64,000 nucleotides of DNA from Morinoia aosen (lineage: Eukaryota; Arthropoda; Malacostraca; Amphipoda; Talitridae): contig CM059575.1 of assembly GCA_030386875.1 (NCBI GenBank), positions 16,206,293-16,270,292 on the forward strand, written 5' to 3'. Below are positions 32,600 to 42,604 of the stretch, piece after piece (position 1 is the first letter of the stretch; every line of letters starts with the position of its first letter). The position numbers and the translations under genes were made by a program. Under the pieces are notes generated by a model that did not search any database, was not told the DNA's origin, and was given only the letters and a program-made list of their open reading frames with translations.

Positions 32600-34197
32600 G
32601 GCTTTAGAGCGTCGAGTGCGAGAGCGTCGGCGAGTGCGGAGCTGAACTGACGCTCCGCGTAAGCGCGGCGTGAAACTTTTCAAAATGTGAGGGAACAAAA
32701 CTTTCCCAAAACCCCAAACACGAACTGAGTATCTGTGAATGTGCTTTCTACCTCATTGAATCGCGAAAGTGAAAAACAGTAATCAAGTACAATCATTTGT
32801 GACCAATTTAATCGTGCAAAAACAGACTAGTGCTTTCTGTAAACTTTGTCTCCACTCGAAGTATGTGTAGCGACCCTCGGTGTAGCCTCCCTCCCTGGTC
32901 AACCGCAACACCTGCTCCTCCCTTTTCCGCATATAGTACCACGAATACCAGCATGGAAACAAAAAAGGCCCGATGCACTAGCAAATTTGAATTTTGTGCA
33001 GACAAACATAAAACACAGTGATAATTTTTTTTTACTTTATCAGTTATTGCAACAAAAAAATCATGTTGAGTGTCTATCACGCTCAATTTTGACCTTTAAT
33101 CCTCAAAATTGTGTTCAAATTACTTTACCAGTAAGTAACTCTGTCCTTTTATTGAGAACTTTTTGGTGAAACAGTGACGTAAAAAGTGATTTAGAGACAA
33201 TATTTTCTGTAAATGTTGAAGGTCGCAAAATGAGTGAATAAAATGTGAAACCCTGAAACAATAGAGCTCTATGAGGGCTCAGCTACGCCTAGTCTGCGCC
33301 CGCACCCCTTCCTCTCCCCAGCCTACCCTCGCCTTGCAAGAATTGCCACGCTGTAATAGTGGCTAACTTAAATCTGTGTTCACTGCTAGAACATAATTAC
33401 ACAACGTGAGGTGAATTTTCAGCAATATGACGTCTTTTGGATAGCTCACCATAGAAATCTTTTCACGGGGAAAAAATTGTATTGGTTTCTTCACAAGCAG
33501 ACGAACGAGAAACGCCAAGCTGGATCACCGCAAGCATCCTGCTCCCCCCCCCCCCCCCCCCGGGTCTCTGTCTACTCCACCTTCTCTTTTCCTCTACCCC
33601 TCCCCCTCTGTCTTACGGGCGGCTTCTCTTCGTCTTGCATTAAAAGGCGGTCTTTTTCGTTTTCAAATGTGAACAAGCAATGCAATCCCTCATTCGCAAA
33701 TATTTCAATGATGGCTATCTTTCTTGTTGAAAGTTAATCACCAAATTTTCAACCTCCTCGGAATAAACAAAATTTACTGTCTTTTGGTGAAATAGTGACC
33801 CACCAGTTAACTTTGGTGAATAGTGACATAAATAGTGAAAGAGGGATAACAAATTTTGTAATTATGAAACGTTGAGAAACTGAATGAGTAAAATGTGTCA
33901 ACCTGCAAAAGTCTGAACGTCATTGTCGTCATTATTCACGGCCGACCAACACTCTCCCAGTTCCTCGCCTCCTTTCTCCAGCATTTAAGGGCAACTCTAT
34001 CTTTTTATGCTTTTGGTGATGTTTTTATAGCAATATTTTTGGGTGTTTCAAATTCTAAATGAGAAGCTAGCCCTCACTCATGTGTAAACGATTACCCTTC
34101 TACCCAAGACGATCGTTACTCACTCCGTAACAGCTGCACAGTGAACAAAATTTTGAATTATCTTCACCTTTATTTACTCATCCAATACAACTTCACA
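32600..34197 (+). promoter_or_regulatory. OTU LINE 5' UTR with two diverged tandem units
   Basis: Two units about 620 bp apart share TTTTGGTGAAAYAGTGAC (33162 and 33783), GAGTRAATAAAATGTG-like sequence (33235 and 33885) and a pyrimidine-rich CCTC block (about 33300 and 33950). A run of 18 C lies at 33544-33561. Tandem 5' UTR units often act as promoters in LINEs. Confidence 0.55.
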
Positions 34198-36260
34198 ATG
34201 TCTCATTACGAAACTCGCTCAGCTACTCGGAAAGCAGCTATATCTGGAGAAACAACATCCCTCACAACAGCGCCGCATGAAAACTCAAACCCCAAAAAGC
34301 GGAATTTATCTGAACCGTTCACAAAACGCAAGAAAACACCACCAAAATTCTCGCGTGTAAAATCGCTCGTTAAAAAGCCTAAGCCGCTCACAATGACTAC
34401 AAAAACTCCGACAGAGAAACGGTATGACGTCGACGAAAGCACCGCAACTCCCAAAACATCACCAGTGCCGACCGACAGAGAATCGACGGAGAGGTGCCCG
34501 ACAGAAAATCGAGCAGCAGAGTCGCCCGTCCTTGACGAAAATCTCCCAAGCGCTGCTTGTATCTCATCAGTGGCGCCAGCTGCCACAGCACCACCGCTAG
34601 CTCCTTCGTCTCGTCCCAACGATTGCGTCATGGCGGCATTTCCCCTGTCCTGCGTCACTGAGAAAGCTCAAAATTGTTCACCAACGACGACGACACCAAC
34701 GTCAACGTTGGAACGCGATAAAATTTTCGATGTGAGGAACCAGTCAGAGAGTAAAAGGGGTAATTTTAATTGTAATTTTAATGATAAATTGTGTGTAGGC
34801 CTTTCAGGCGGTGGAGTTGGGTTTGAAAATGCATGCGCGGCAGCTGACACTGGCAGTAAAGTACCTCAGAGCGCAAACTGCGAGGATAACTTAAGATTTT
34901 CAGTGGAGAACTATACAAACAGACCTGCTATCGCTTTTGATGGGTACTTACATCCTCTCCAAATGACCAGTTCCCAAACTATTCACGAAATAAATAACAT
35001 GCTGTCTCTTACAGCTGCATTTCTCAATAAAGCTTTGAGACAAAATTGTCCCCCAAGCCCAGCGTCGATTTTTTCCACTGTATCAAATATTCAAATGAAT
35101 ACAGAACAGCTTTTGCTTTAAATTATTGTATCAGCGCTCATGATTTTAAGCCGGTGGTAGCTGCGAGTAACCATCATTATGCGAAATCCCCTCTAGACAC
35201 TTTTCTCGTTGGAGACAATAGTCTCACAAGAATCAACAGAGATGACATTGATAGCGCATGCAGGATTCAGACCATAACTTCGGAACGTCTAAATGATCTC
35301 TATGAAGAGATCGAACGCGCACCTTCTTTCAGGAACTATATAATTAGTTTCAAAGGTTTGAGCCTCTCGTCCGATAATCTCACTAAGTTAAAAAATGTGA
35401 TCATGACAAAGAATCCTTTTTCTCATATTTATGTGGTGAGTGCCTGCAGTGGGCAGCAATTGTACATGGTATCGAGCCTGTGCAGAAAAATTGGTCTTAA
35501 ACTGATTCCGCTGCGAGCAAATGTAAAAACCGGTCCTGTTAGTGAAGCTTACAACAATGTCCGCATTTGGCCTGTTACGTGAGAAGACACGCATCATTTT
35601 CTTCAACAAATTGCTCTAAAATCACCTATGAGACTAACTTCCCATTTTATCTCCTGCGTCAGAAACTCCCATGATCTGAATGAAGAAATTCAATACTCTA
35701 ATGATTATGCAAAACAGCAAAATGAGTTGAATGATTGTTCTAAATTGCCCGCCTATCGACGTGAAACCACCAGCAGCATAAACCGATGTTTGCCTTCACA
35801 TAACAAACCCTCTCCTCCCCTCTCCTCCCAATGTTTGCCCTCATATAACAAGCCCTCTCCTGCATCTGCCGCAAACAATTGCGGACTGCCTACAAAAAAT
35901 AGGTTTTCATTGCTATCCAATGCTGATGAAGAGGATGAAAAGCCCCTCTTAGACACGAGTATAAATCAACATCCAATCACATACTCGGAAGCAGTGAAAT
36001 CAACAGGAAGAGAGAAATCGCTGCAAAATTGCAGTCGACAATCGATGGAAAATCCACTACCAAACTGTATGCCCAATCATCACCAGAGAAATATAATTGA
36101 CACGAGCATTTCTCAGTTCTCTGCAAATCCCCGTACAAGAAATCACCACAGAGCGGGAATTCAGAGCCAGAAAAACGTAAATTCCCCGCACCTCTCAGAA
36201 CCTCTTAATGATGTAAAAAGTACGAAAAAAACATCTCCAGCCCCATTTGTGAACGCATGA
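34198..36260 (+). pseudogene. OTU LINE ORF1, one frameshift and one stop
   Basis: I prefer ATG 34198 (MSHYETRSATRKAAISGE) over 34141, because the upstream extension is hydrophobic and its sequence looks untranslated. The first part (34198 to about 35100) is Ser/Thr/Pro- and Lys-rich and predicted disordered. After a frameshift near 35050-35100 the frame continues with a folded-looking segment (NVIMTKNPFSHIYVVSACSG, VSSLCRKIGLKLIPL). After an in-frame TGA (35580) comes a second low-complexity part with CLPSHNKPSPP repeated. The stop (TGA) overlaps the ORF2 ATG as ATGA (36257-36260). I do not recognise a named domain; position suggests an RNA-binding Gag-like role. Confidence 0.65.
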
Positions 36261-36736
36261 ATTCCACAATGGATGAGTTGAAACGATCATGGAACATAGA
36301 GCTGATTCCCACCAAAGCCGATGGACACTGCCTCCTCCATGCAGTAGCTCATCTACTTACAAAACAACCAGCATCAAAATGGAATTACAATTCCCTAAAG
36401 GCTGCAGTCAAAACAGAGAGTAAAGCAAACAACAGCACATACGCTAAGTTTGTAGACAAGAACAGTGGAGACATGCAAAACCTCATAGATAATTACATTG
36501 ACGACAAACATTTTGACCAAGCTGCTGTAGACCTTATACCACTAATCATTTCAAATGTGACAGGCCAAAAACTTCTCGTTCTGTATGAACAGGATCATTG
36601 TGTTTTGAAAATATCAGTCGATCCAATTTCAGAGTTATCAAATAATAACCCTCCACTACTGCTCCATCGCAAAAACGATCACTACAGTGCACTTGTCACA
36701 CAAGGCAAAAATCAGACCGGGGTTACCTCATCTTGA
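36257..36736 (+). CDS. OTU-type cysteine protease domain at the start of LINE ORF2
   Basis: 160 codons, MNSTMDELKRSWNIELIPTK onward. The OTU signature is clear: KADGHCLLHAVAHLL at residues about 17-31 (Asp, Gly, catalytic Cys) and, near the C-terminus, KNDHYSALV with the catalytic His. Spacing of about 120 residues fits a compact OTU fold. OTU proteases usually cut ubiquitin chains; the substrate here is unknown. The domain is in frame with the endonuclease-RT downstream but is separated from it by TGA 36734-36736 (context TGA C). The same TGA is found in the decayed copy at 49909. Confidence 0.82.
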   Translation: MNSTMDELKRSWNIELIPTKADGHCLLHAVAHLLTKQPASKWNYNSLKAAVKTESKANNSTYAKFVDKNSGDMQNLIDNYIDDKHFDQAAVDLIPLIISNVTGQKLLVLYEQDHCVLKISVDPISELSNNNPPLLLHRKNDHYSALVTQGKNQTGVTSS

Positions 36737-39706
36737 CAGAGCGCCGCAGCCCAGCCAAATATTAGACTTTCTTACATAACAGATGCTGGGCCAAACACCC
36801 TGGGCAACTTAGACAAAATCGATAAAACCCCTGAACGATCCCATCGAGATAGTAACTTCGCTACCTTTAAAAAGAGTGCTAATATAGGTAAAATCAAAAT
36901 CAAGCATGTAAATGCTCGAAGCCTGAATGGTAAATTGGATGAAATCAGAGTAATGTTGGTCACTGAGAAAATTGACATTTTGTGTGTTTCAGAAACATGG
37001 TTTGATTCACGAACCCAAAGTTCATTTTTTAACATTCCTGATTACGTGTTGTACCGATTCGATGGCGCTAAAACCAGCCGAGGTAGTGGATCTTGTATTT
37101 TTGTGAAAGAAATGTACTCAACATCTTCACTACTATCGAATAAAGTTTGCGAAGGCATTGAAATGGTTTGGTTAGAAGTGCAAATAAATAAACATAAATC
37201 AATAATCATTGGCAGCCTTTACCGGCACCCATCGTCTCCCCTAAATCTAACACTAAATTTCATTGAGGAAACCTTCAAAGAAATCCTTCAGGCAAAAAAA
37301 TCATTCTTTGCTTTCGGAGATTTCAATGTTGACCTAACGGACAAAAACAATCAGCTAAGCAAACTATTGTATAAACTAAGCCTATCACAAATGGTCAAAG
37401 AACCGACTCGCATCACTAAAGTCTCTGCAACTCTCCTCGATCTAGCAATCACAAATAATCCCACCGCAATACTTAGTACAGTAATATCACCTTCTATTTC
37501 CGATCACCACTCTATAGAATTTGAAATTAATATTGCAAAGGAAAGACAAAAATTCCGCTTAATGACCTATCGCTCGAAAAGGCACTATTCAGCAGAACTA
37601 TTTCAAGAAAAACTACTCGACAGGTCGACAGAATTCCAGAAAATGATGCAATCTGACGATGTTGACATTCAAGTGTCAATCTTCAACGAGAACTTCACAG
37701 CAGCTCTCGACGAATGTGCACCTTACGTCACCAAAAAAACCAAGCCAAAACGGACTGTTTGGATTACTGACGAAGTTAAAGAGATGAGCAGAATAAAGAA
37801 AGCTAACTTGCGAGAGTACAAAAACAATAGATCAAACAGTACCTTATACGAGAGATATAAAGAACATGAAAAAATTCTTCGAAAGAAAATCACTGAAGCG
37901 AAACAAACTCACTTCCACCACGCACTGATAACGGCTAAAAATAACCCGAAACGAACTTGGGAAATCATTAGTGAGGTAGCCCCATATAAAAATTTAGATC
38001 GCATAAGTAATTTTGAAAATCCCTTGGCAACAGCCACGGATTTCAACACATTCTTTTCAAAAGTAGGGGCTCAAGTTTTCAGTGAGGGGCGTACCAATCC
38101 AGATGAAACGACAATTGAAAATTCATGCCCCACTGCACCCTCGAGGACTGATGTCAAGTGGAGACCACGCCCTGTCGATTTACCGGAGTAACGAAACATC
38201 TTACACTCACTAAAAAACACAAAGGCAGTTGGACATGATGGTGTCAGTCTTCAATATATCAAAAACAGTTTTCCTGTTACAGCACCATGGATTCGTCTGA
38301 TAATTAATACATCAATAGTAACCAACACGTTTCCAAACCAATGGAAACACTCCATTATTAGACCGTTACATAAAAGTGGTGACCCAAATACAGCATCAAA
38401 CTACAGGCCCATCAGTCTTTTGCCTGTCATGTCCAAACCATTGGAGAAAGTGGTGACAAATCAATTGTCATTTCACCTGGACGAGTCAAATCTACTCCAC
38501 CAAAATCAATATGCCTATAGAAGAAATACTAGCACTCAAGACGCTCTGCTCAATATATATGAAAAAATATACAGTGACATCGATCAAAAGAATGTAATAC
38601 TCTTGCTGCTACTCGATTTCTCTAAGGCGTTCGATAGCGTCGAACATAAAAGACTTCTGCGTAAAATACTGAACTTGGGAATAGACACGCAATGATTTGA
38701 AAGTTACTTGTAAAATCGATCTCATGCAGTCCGCATTGAAAACAAATTGTCCCCATTCATTCAAAACAATTTTGGTGTTCCCCAAGGATCCATTCATGGT
38801 CCGTTACTGTTTTCTATTTTCATTAATGATTTCCCTCTAATGCCTTCTAACACACGGATCTCAATGTATGCAGGTGATGTTCAAATTGCAATAACAAGTT
38901 CTGTATCGGAAATACCACAGACGCAAATTAAAGTCGAAACTTTACTGACAAGCCTGAAATCATGGTACGACCGAAATGGTCTGAAATTAATTGCTGATAA
39001 AACACAATGCATTATTTTTGGATCCAAAGATGCAATTAAAAAAACTTCAGATCTTACTAATGCAGTTGAAAATGATTAAATTAATGCATCAAAAAAAGTT
39101 AAAAATCTAGGTATCTGGTTCGATAGAAATATGTCCTTCAAATCTCACGTTGAGACTACTTGCAACAAAATCTACGGAACTTTAATGTTTTTTCATCGTA
39201 TAAAAAGTATGCTAGACGAAAAATCTAAATTATTAGCCATTCAATCCCTTGTGTTATCGCGCATTGACTACTGCAGCCTAGTATGGGGAGACTTACCTCA
39301 ATACCTTCAAAGGGACTTACAAAAATGCATGAATTTTGCAGCCAAGGTGGTATGCAACGGTAATTTCAAAAGAAGTGATCACGTAACCCCTCTCCTCAAT
39401 AAACTCGGCTGGATTCCTATCCAAGATAGGATCCTCGTGCAGAAGGCCCAATACGTATTCTCCTCGTTATATCTTCCTCAGAGCAATGCTGAGATAGTGC
39501 GTTTCTATCCACCCACTGTAACCAATCAAAAACCAAACAGAAACAATAATGTCTTCGTCAACTATCGTTCATCTCACTTAAGGCAGAAGGCTCTGTCCAT
39601 ATCAGGCGCCTTACTGTGGAACAAACTTCCCCTGAGTATTAAAGTCCCTCAAAGACCGAGAGAATTTAAAGCCAAAATAACTCGTCATCTTGTGTCTCAA
39701 AAATAA
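36737..39706 (+). pseudogene. OTU LINE ORF2, endonuclease and reverse transcriptase
   Basis: In the same frame as the OTU domain with no indel over 3.4 kb. Endonuclease: KHVNARSLNG (Asn), CVSETWFD (Glu), FGDFNVDL (Asp, Asn), SDHHSIEF (Asp, His): all key residues present. RT: YRPISLLPV, LDFSKAFDSV, GVPQGSIHGP, then YAGD (38867-38878) in place of YADD. C-terminus: KALSISGALLWNKLPLSI. In-frame stops at 38189 (TAA), 38693 (TGA), about 38711 (TAA) and 39077 (TAA). The only ATG early in this part (36935) lies inside the endonuclease after its catalytic Asn, so separate initiation there would give a damaged enzyme. Confidence 0.87.
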
Positions 39707-41504
39707 TTCTTAGTTACAGAACATACTGAATAAGTACTGACGAATCTCATTTGCCTGGTATCTCTATTGCTGAACAATCTCCCTCGCTCATTGTTTTATA
39801 ATTCAAGACATCACACAACAGTATTGAAGTATGCGTAGGTATTGTGATTTGACCGCTATACGTTGTCATTTGCAAACATGCTTACTTGTATATGTGTGTA
39901 CGTATATAGGTGTATGTGCGCATATGGGTGTGTATATGTGCACGTACACCTGTGTGCACTAGAGTAGATAAACCAGTCGAAGGTTGCATTTTATGTCATT
40001 CCTCTCCGTTTCTGTGCAAGCATCAAACTAGACCGTCATGGTACCTATGTGGGTGTGTGTTTATCAATTGCAGACATTCGGCACCATATTACAAAGATAA
40101 TGTGTTTTTTTTCTAATATGAAATTGTAAAGCATCCATGTAAAAAAATAAAACAAATTCGTTGTGTGTTCATCCATTTATACTGCAGTAATATGCTTATT
40201 CTGCTTATAGTTATTTGCTTATAATAATGTGATACCTATGTTTGCTTATCAATTGCCGACAATTTGCGCCATATTTCAAAGATAATGTGATTTTTTTCTA
40301 ATATGAAACCTTTATAGGACATTAATGTTTTCTTTCTTACTCACGTCCCACAATCGTTTTCATGTTTCTGACTTTAGGTAGACTGTTTTGTGCCACTATT
40401 TTTAGTACGAAATTTTATAAAATTCATGCTATAATAAAAGATATTTTCCCCGTTTCCCTCGATTGGAATTCTGGTTTATACTGACTAGTTTACGCTGATA
40501 TTTGCGCACATGCTGACTTGTGTATATGTGTACGCGTGCACGCTATGCGTATGACACTCTGTAGAATGCGTATGTACTATAATGCGTATTACTCCGTATT
40601 GCCTCGATGCATAGAAATGCATTTGTGTATGCTTACGAGTTTGGTGTAAGTATGCGCGTGGGTATGTGTGTGCATGTGTATGTGTATATATTTACATGTA
40701 TACGTGCACATATGTGTGTACTAGACTGACAACTAGCATTTTACTAGAGATAATGGTTTTTTTTTCTGTGCACTCTCACCTTATAACATTACCTAACTCG
40801 TCATCTTTTTATTATTGTAAAGCATTCATGTAAAAACTATACATTTGTTGTGCGATCATCCATTTACATTTAAATGAAATGCTTAATAACTAATGACCGT
40901 TATGTTAAAATTGTTGAATCAGAAATACAAAACTTATAATCTTCTTGGTGCTCATGCTTATGTGTACATATATGTATATATATATGAATATATATAAATA
41001 TGTGTGCATATATATATGTATATATATATATGTGTGTGTGTGGATATATGCACACATACACACGTATATGTACGTATGTGTGTATATGGATATATATTTA
41101 TATATATATTTTTTCATGTTTCCTTAAAATGACACTTGTGAACATTGATCGAAACAAGCGATTTCATATATTATTTCCTGGCGTCAAGAATTGCGAAGTT
41201 TTATGCCATGTACATATAAACTGTCAAAAGTGTTTTCACCCCACAATGAAAATGCATCGTCCATGAAATTGTGTTATCTCTTATAATTATCATTACATGT
41301 ATTATCAAATGTAGATTAAAAGATAGATTAGGAGTACACTGCCCTCAATCATTTCTTTTCGACTAGTGACACGAGTTTTACAATACTCGTGTGTGTGTAT
41401 CATCTAAGTGTATTAATTTTAAGATATTTTAAAAACCAATGATGGTACTTTTGTACCATCTCTATTGGAAATAAACTGATTTTCTTTTTTTTCCTTAGTT
41501 TTGG
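39707..41504 (+). other. OTU LINE 3' UTR
   Basis: Two diverged units about 690 bp apart share ATTGTAAAGCATYCATGTAA (40122 and 40814), the words TCATCCATTTA, and TATG/GTGT-rich stretches. A dense alternating TA/TG tract lies at 40965-41110. Near the end a perfect hairpin GATGGTAC-tttt-GTACCATC (41441-41460) precedes GGAAATAAACTG and a T/C-rich tail, a layout known for CR1-like 3' ends. Confidence 0.65.
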
Positions 41505-42498
41505 ACGACATCTCGCCTAAAACGGGAATAAAGGAGCCGGACCACCTCGGAAGGACGAATTATTCGCATAATTTGACGATTAGGAAGATGCTGTCGCAGT
41601 TCGGTACTAACAGAGTTCACTACTGTTGCCCTAGCGGTCTCATACGGCGCAGACAGTTGCTCGTCTACCTAACGGTACCGCCGTAGTTCGGCACGAACAG
41701 AATTTACTTCTGTTTCCCTAGCGGACTGAATACGGCGTAGGCGGTACCCACACACACTACACTCTAGCGGTACCACCGTAGTTCGGCACAAAACAGAATT
41801 TACTTCTGTTGTCCTAGTGGACTGAATACGGCGCAGGTGGTACCCACACAAACCTCACCCCCCCCCCCACACACACAACGGTACCGCCGTAGTTCGGCAC
41901 TAACAGAATTTACTTCTGTTGCCCTAGCGGACTGAATACGGCGCAGGTGGTACCCACACAGACCTCACCCCCCCCCCCACACACACAACGGTACCGCCGT
42001 AGTTCGGCACGAACAGAATTTACTTCTGTTTCCCTAGCGGACTGAATACGGCGTAGGCGGTACCCACACACACTACACTCTAGCGGTACCACCGTAGTTC
42101 GGCACAAAACAGAATTTACTTCTGTTGTCCTAATGGACTGAATACGGCGCAGGTGGTACCCACACAAACCTCACCCCCCCCCCACACACACAACGGTACC
42201 GCCGTAGTTCGGCACTAACAGAATTTACTTCTGTTGCCCTAGCGGACTGAATACGGCGCAGGTGGTACCCACACAGACCTCACCCCCCCCCCACACACAC
42301 AACGGTACCGCCGTAGTTCGGCACTAACAGAATTTACTTTTGTTGCCCTAGCGGACTGATTACGGCGCAGGCGGTACCCACACGAACCTCAGGAAGGGTA
42401 GCTGCGAAGAAAAGCTAGCGCCCCGGAAAAAGGTAGCTGCACAGAAGACAGCCCCCTTTTCCACGATCCCTCATGTCGACCGCACGACGGTATCGACA
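41505..42498 (+). repeat. G2 5' LTR, R-U5 part with hairpin array
   Basis: Colinear with 48085-48648 of the 3' LTR but longer, because it holds seven hairpin units against three there. Ends CGACGGTATCGACA. It starts at ACGACATCTCGCC, which in the 3' LTR lies 24 bases after a TATA box. Confidence 0.87.
41591..42378 (+). repeat. Array of eight hairpin-forming units in the G2 5' LTR
   Basis: A first unit (41591-41656, outer stem CTGTC..GACAG) and seven units starting at 41674, 41769, 41880, 41990, 42085, 42195 and 42304, each about 75 bases with 20-35 base spacers. Each has GGTACC ends paired to each other, an inner AACAGAA-tttac-TTCTGTT stem and GTAG/TACGGCG flanks. The outer stem reads GGTACCGCC/GGCGGTACC in some units and GGTACCACC/GGTGGTACC in others. 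Units 1-3 and 4-6 form a duplicated block of about 316 bp. Confidence 0.88.
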
Positions 42499-42503
42499 TA
42501 TTC

Positions 42504-42521
42504 TGGCACCCGAACAGGGAC
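42504..42521 (+). other. G2 primer binding site, tRNA-Lys type
   Basis: TGGCACCCGAACAGGGAC, five bases after the LTR end. From memory, it differs by one base from the well-known site complementary to the 3' end of tRNA-Lys(UUU). Confidence 0.8.
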
Positions 42522-42604
42522 CCAGAAGCTTTGCGGGACTACCAACGTTGCCTGGGATTTCTGGGTTCTAATCAACTACGCGGACACCGCATCACTAAAA
42601 CAAG

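Larger units (their letters stand above)
32600..41504 (+). mobile_element. OTU LINE, CR1-like non-LTR retrotransposon with an OTU protease domain
   Basis: Long 5' UTR, ORF1 (34198-36260), ORF2 (36257-39706: OTU protease, endonuclease, RT) and a 3' UTR ending in a hairpin, TTGGAAATAAACTGATTT and a CT-rich tail. The left boundary is approximate (32560-32600). The right boundary is where G2 LTR sequence resumes (ACGACATCTCGCC, 41505). Motifs of the RT fit the CR1/L2 group; clade assignment is tentative. Confidence 0.82.

Noticed and set aside
40905..41266. Overlapping frames rich in Tyr, Ile and His on both strands
   Set aside because: Translation of the TA/TG microsatellite in the OTU LINE 3' UTR.
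41669..42167. Reverse-strand frames with repeated MCGYHLRRIQS and CRTTVVPLE
   Set aside because: Arise from the G2 hairpin array, whose repeats have no consistent coding frame on either strand.
41674..42378. Possible CRISPR array, because of regular palindromic repeats
   Set aside because: Repeats of about 75 bp with near-identical spacers inside an LTR of a eukaryotic retroelement, repeated in the other LTR. Not CRISPR.
41505..42498. G2 left end as a transcript-derived truncation starting exactly at the cap site
   Set aside because: The U3 piece at 32191 with matching TCCAT duplications shows the LTR was split by the OTU LINE instead.
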